Part shown: piece by piece, positions 63,947 through 64,000 of the stretch
Layout of the letters: every line of letters begins with the position of its first letter
Numbering within the stretch: position 1 is the stretch's first letter
Assembly (NCBI RefSeq): GCF_036323495.1
Contig: NZ_AP028947.1
Coordinates: 682,001 to 746,000, forward strand
From: Limnobacter thiooxidans
Lineage (GTDB): Bacteria; Pseudomonadota; Gammaproteobacteria; Burkholderiales; Burkholderiaceae_B
DNA length: 64,000 nucleotides
Direction: 5' to 3'
Program-made: the position numbers and the translations under genes
The notes under the pieces: model-generated
What the model saw: the letters and a program-made list of their open reading frames with translations, nothing else
Told to the model about the DNA's origin: nothing
The model's database searches: none

Positions 63947-64000
63947 AGAGTGGGCAGGTTCTGTGTATTCATCGAAATTTGCAGAGTAAGACAAGCAACA

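Overview
The window looks like ordinary chromosomal core DNA from a betaproteobacterium. Burkholderiales is the best guess, possibly a Limnobacter-like genus, judged from gene content and order and not from any database search. The pointers are the surA-lptD/amgK-murU block, the CysB-divergent sulfate-assimilation operon built around an APS-type CysH, the pepA-holC pair, the run from the CobD/CbiB-like gene to orn, a zinc-free L31, and groESL under both a CIRCE site and a sigma-32-like promoter. Coding density is high. Genes are tightly packed, with many 1-8 bp stop/start overlaps and several abutting or overlapping convergent pairs. I see no rRNA, tRNA, complete insertion sequence, prophage or CRISPR array.

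Layout. 1-6.9 kb: a truncated lipoprotein gene, an HD-GYP protein, a repeat island (1566-2217), a quinone oxidoreductase/EamA/3-hydroxyisobutyrate-dehydrogenase-like operon, a YaiI-family gene, an EthD-like gene and a glycerophosphodiesterase. 6.9-12.7 kb: alaS, a Nudix hydrolase, tusA, a PIN protein, a BLUF photoreceptor and a secreted metallo-hydrolase. 12.7-22.9 kb: valS, a CHASE3 chemoreceptor, pepA-holC plus a small ORF, lptF-lptG, a CbiX/SirB-like chelatase and a PsiF-repeat protein. 22.9-31.1 kb: a seven-gene sulfate-reduction operon (permease, cysI, DUF934, cysH, cysD, cysN, cobA) divergent from cysB. 31.1-39.7 kb: a second repeat island (31051-31673), then small-molecule enzymes, a Bcr/CflA transporter, a RidA/DUF1857 head-to-head pair and a periplasmic binding protein with a hybrid histidine kinase. 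39.8-52.1 kb: murI, rsmA-pdxA-surA-lptD on the minus strand, and amgK-murU-pepP-ubiH-like-nudL-cobD-like on the plus strand. 52.1-59.0 kb: rsgA, a pterin dehydratase, an M48 protease, orn, a MATE exporter, a GT39-like glycosyltransferase and rpmE2. 59.0-64 kb: a third repeat island (59019-59858), groEL-groES, a membrane-anchored redoxin and a TRAP solute-binding protein.

How genes work together. The cys operon runs from sulfate activation (CysDN) through direct APS reduction (CysH) to sulfite reduction (CysI). CobA, and probably the nearby CbiX/SirB-like chelatase, supply its siroheme. LptF, LptG, LptD and SurA serve outer-membrane assembly. AmgK, MurU and MurI serve peptidoglycan recycling and synthesis.

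The least explained material is in the three non-coding islands. They hold degenerate tandem repeats with periods of 7, 20, 28, 42, 48 and 53 bp, a hairpin of about 97 nt with some 42 paired positions, and a structured element present twice (1937-2051 on +, 59268-59381 on -). Its two copies share a sequence box, the same 72-nt spacing and a 10-nt hairpin loop, while their stems differ but stay paired. That is the best candidate here for an undescribed RNA or mobile element.
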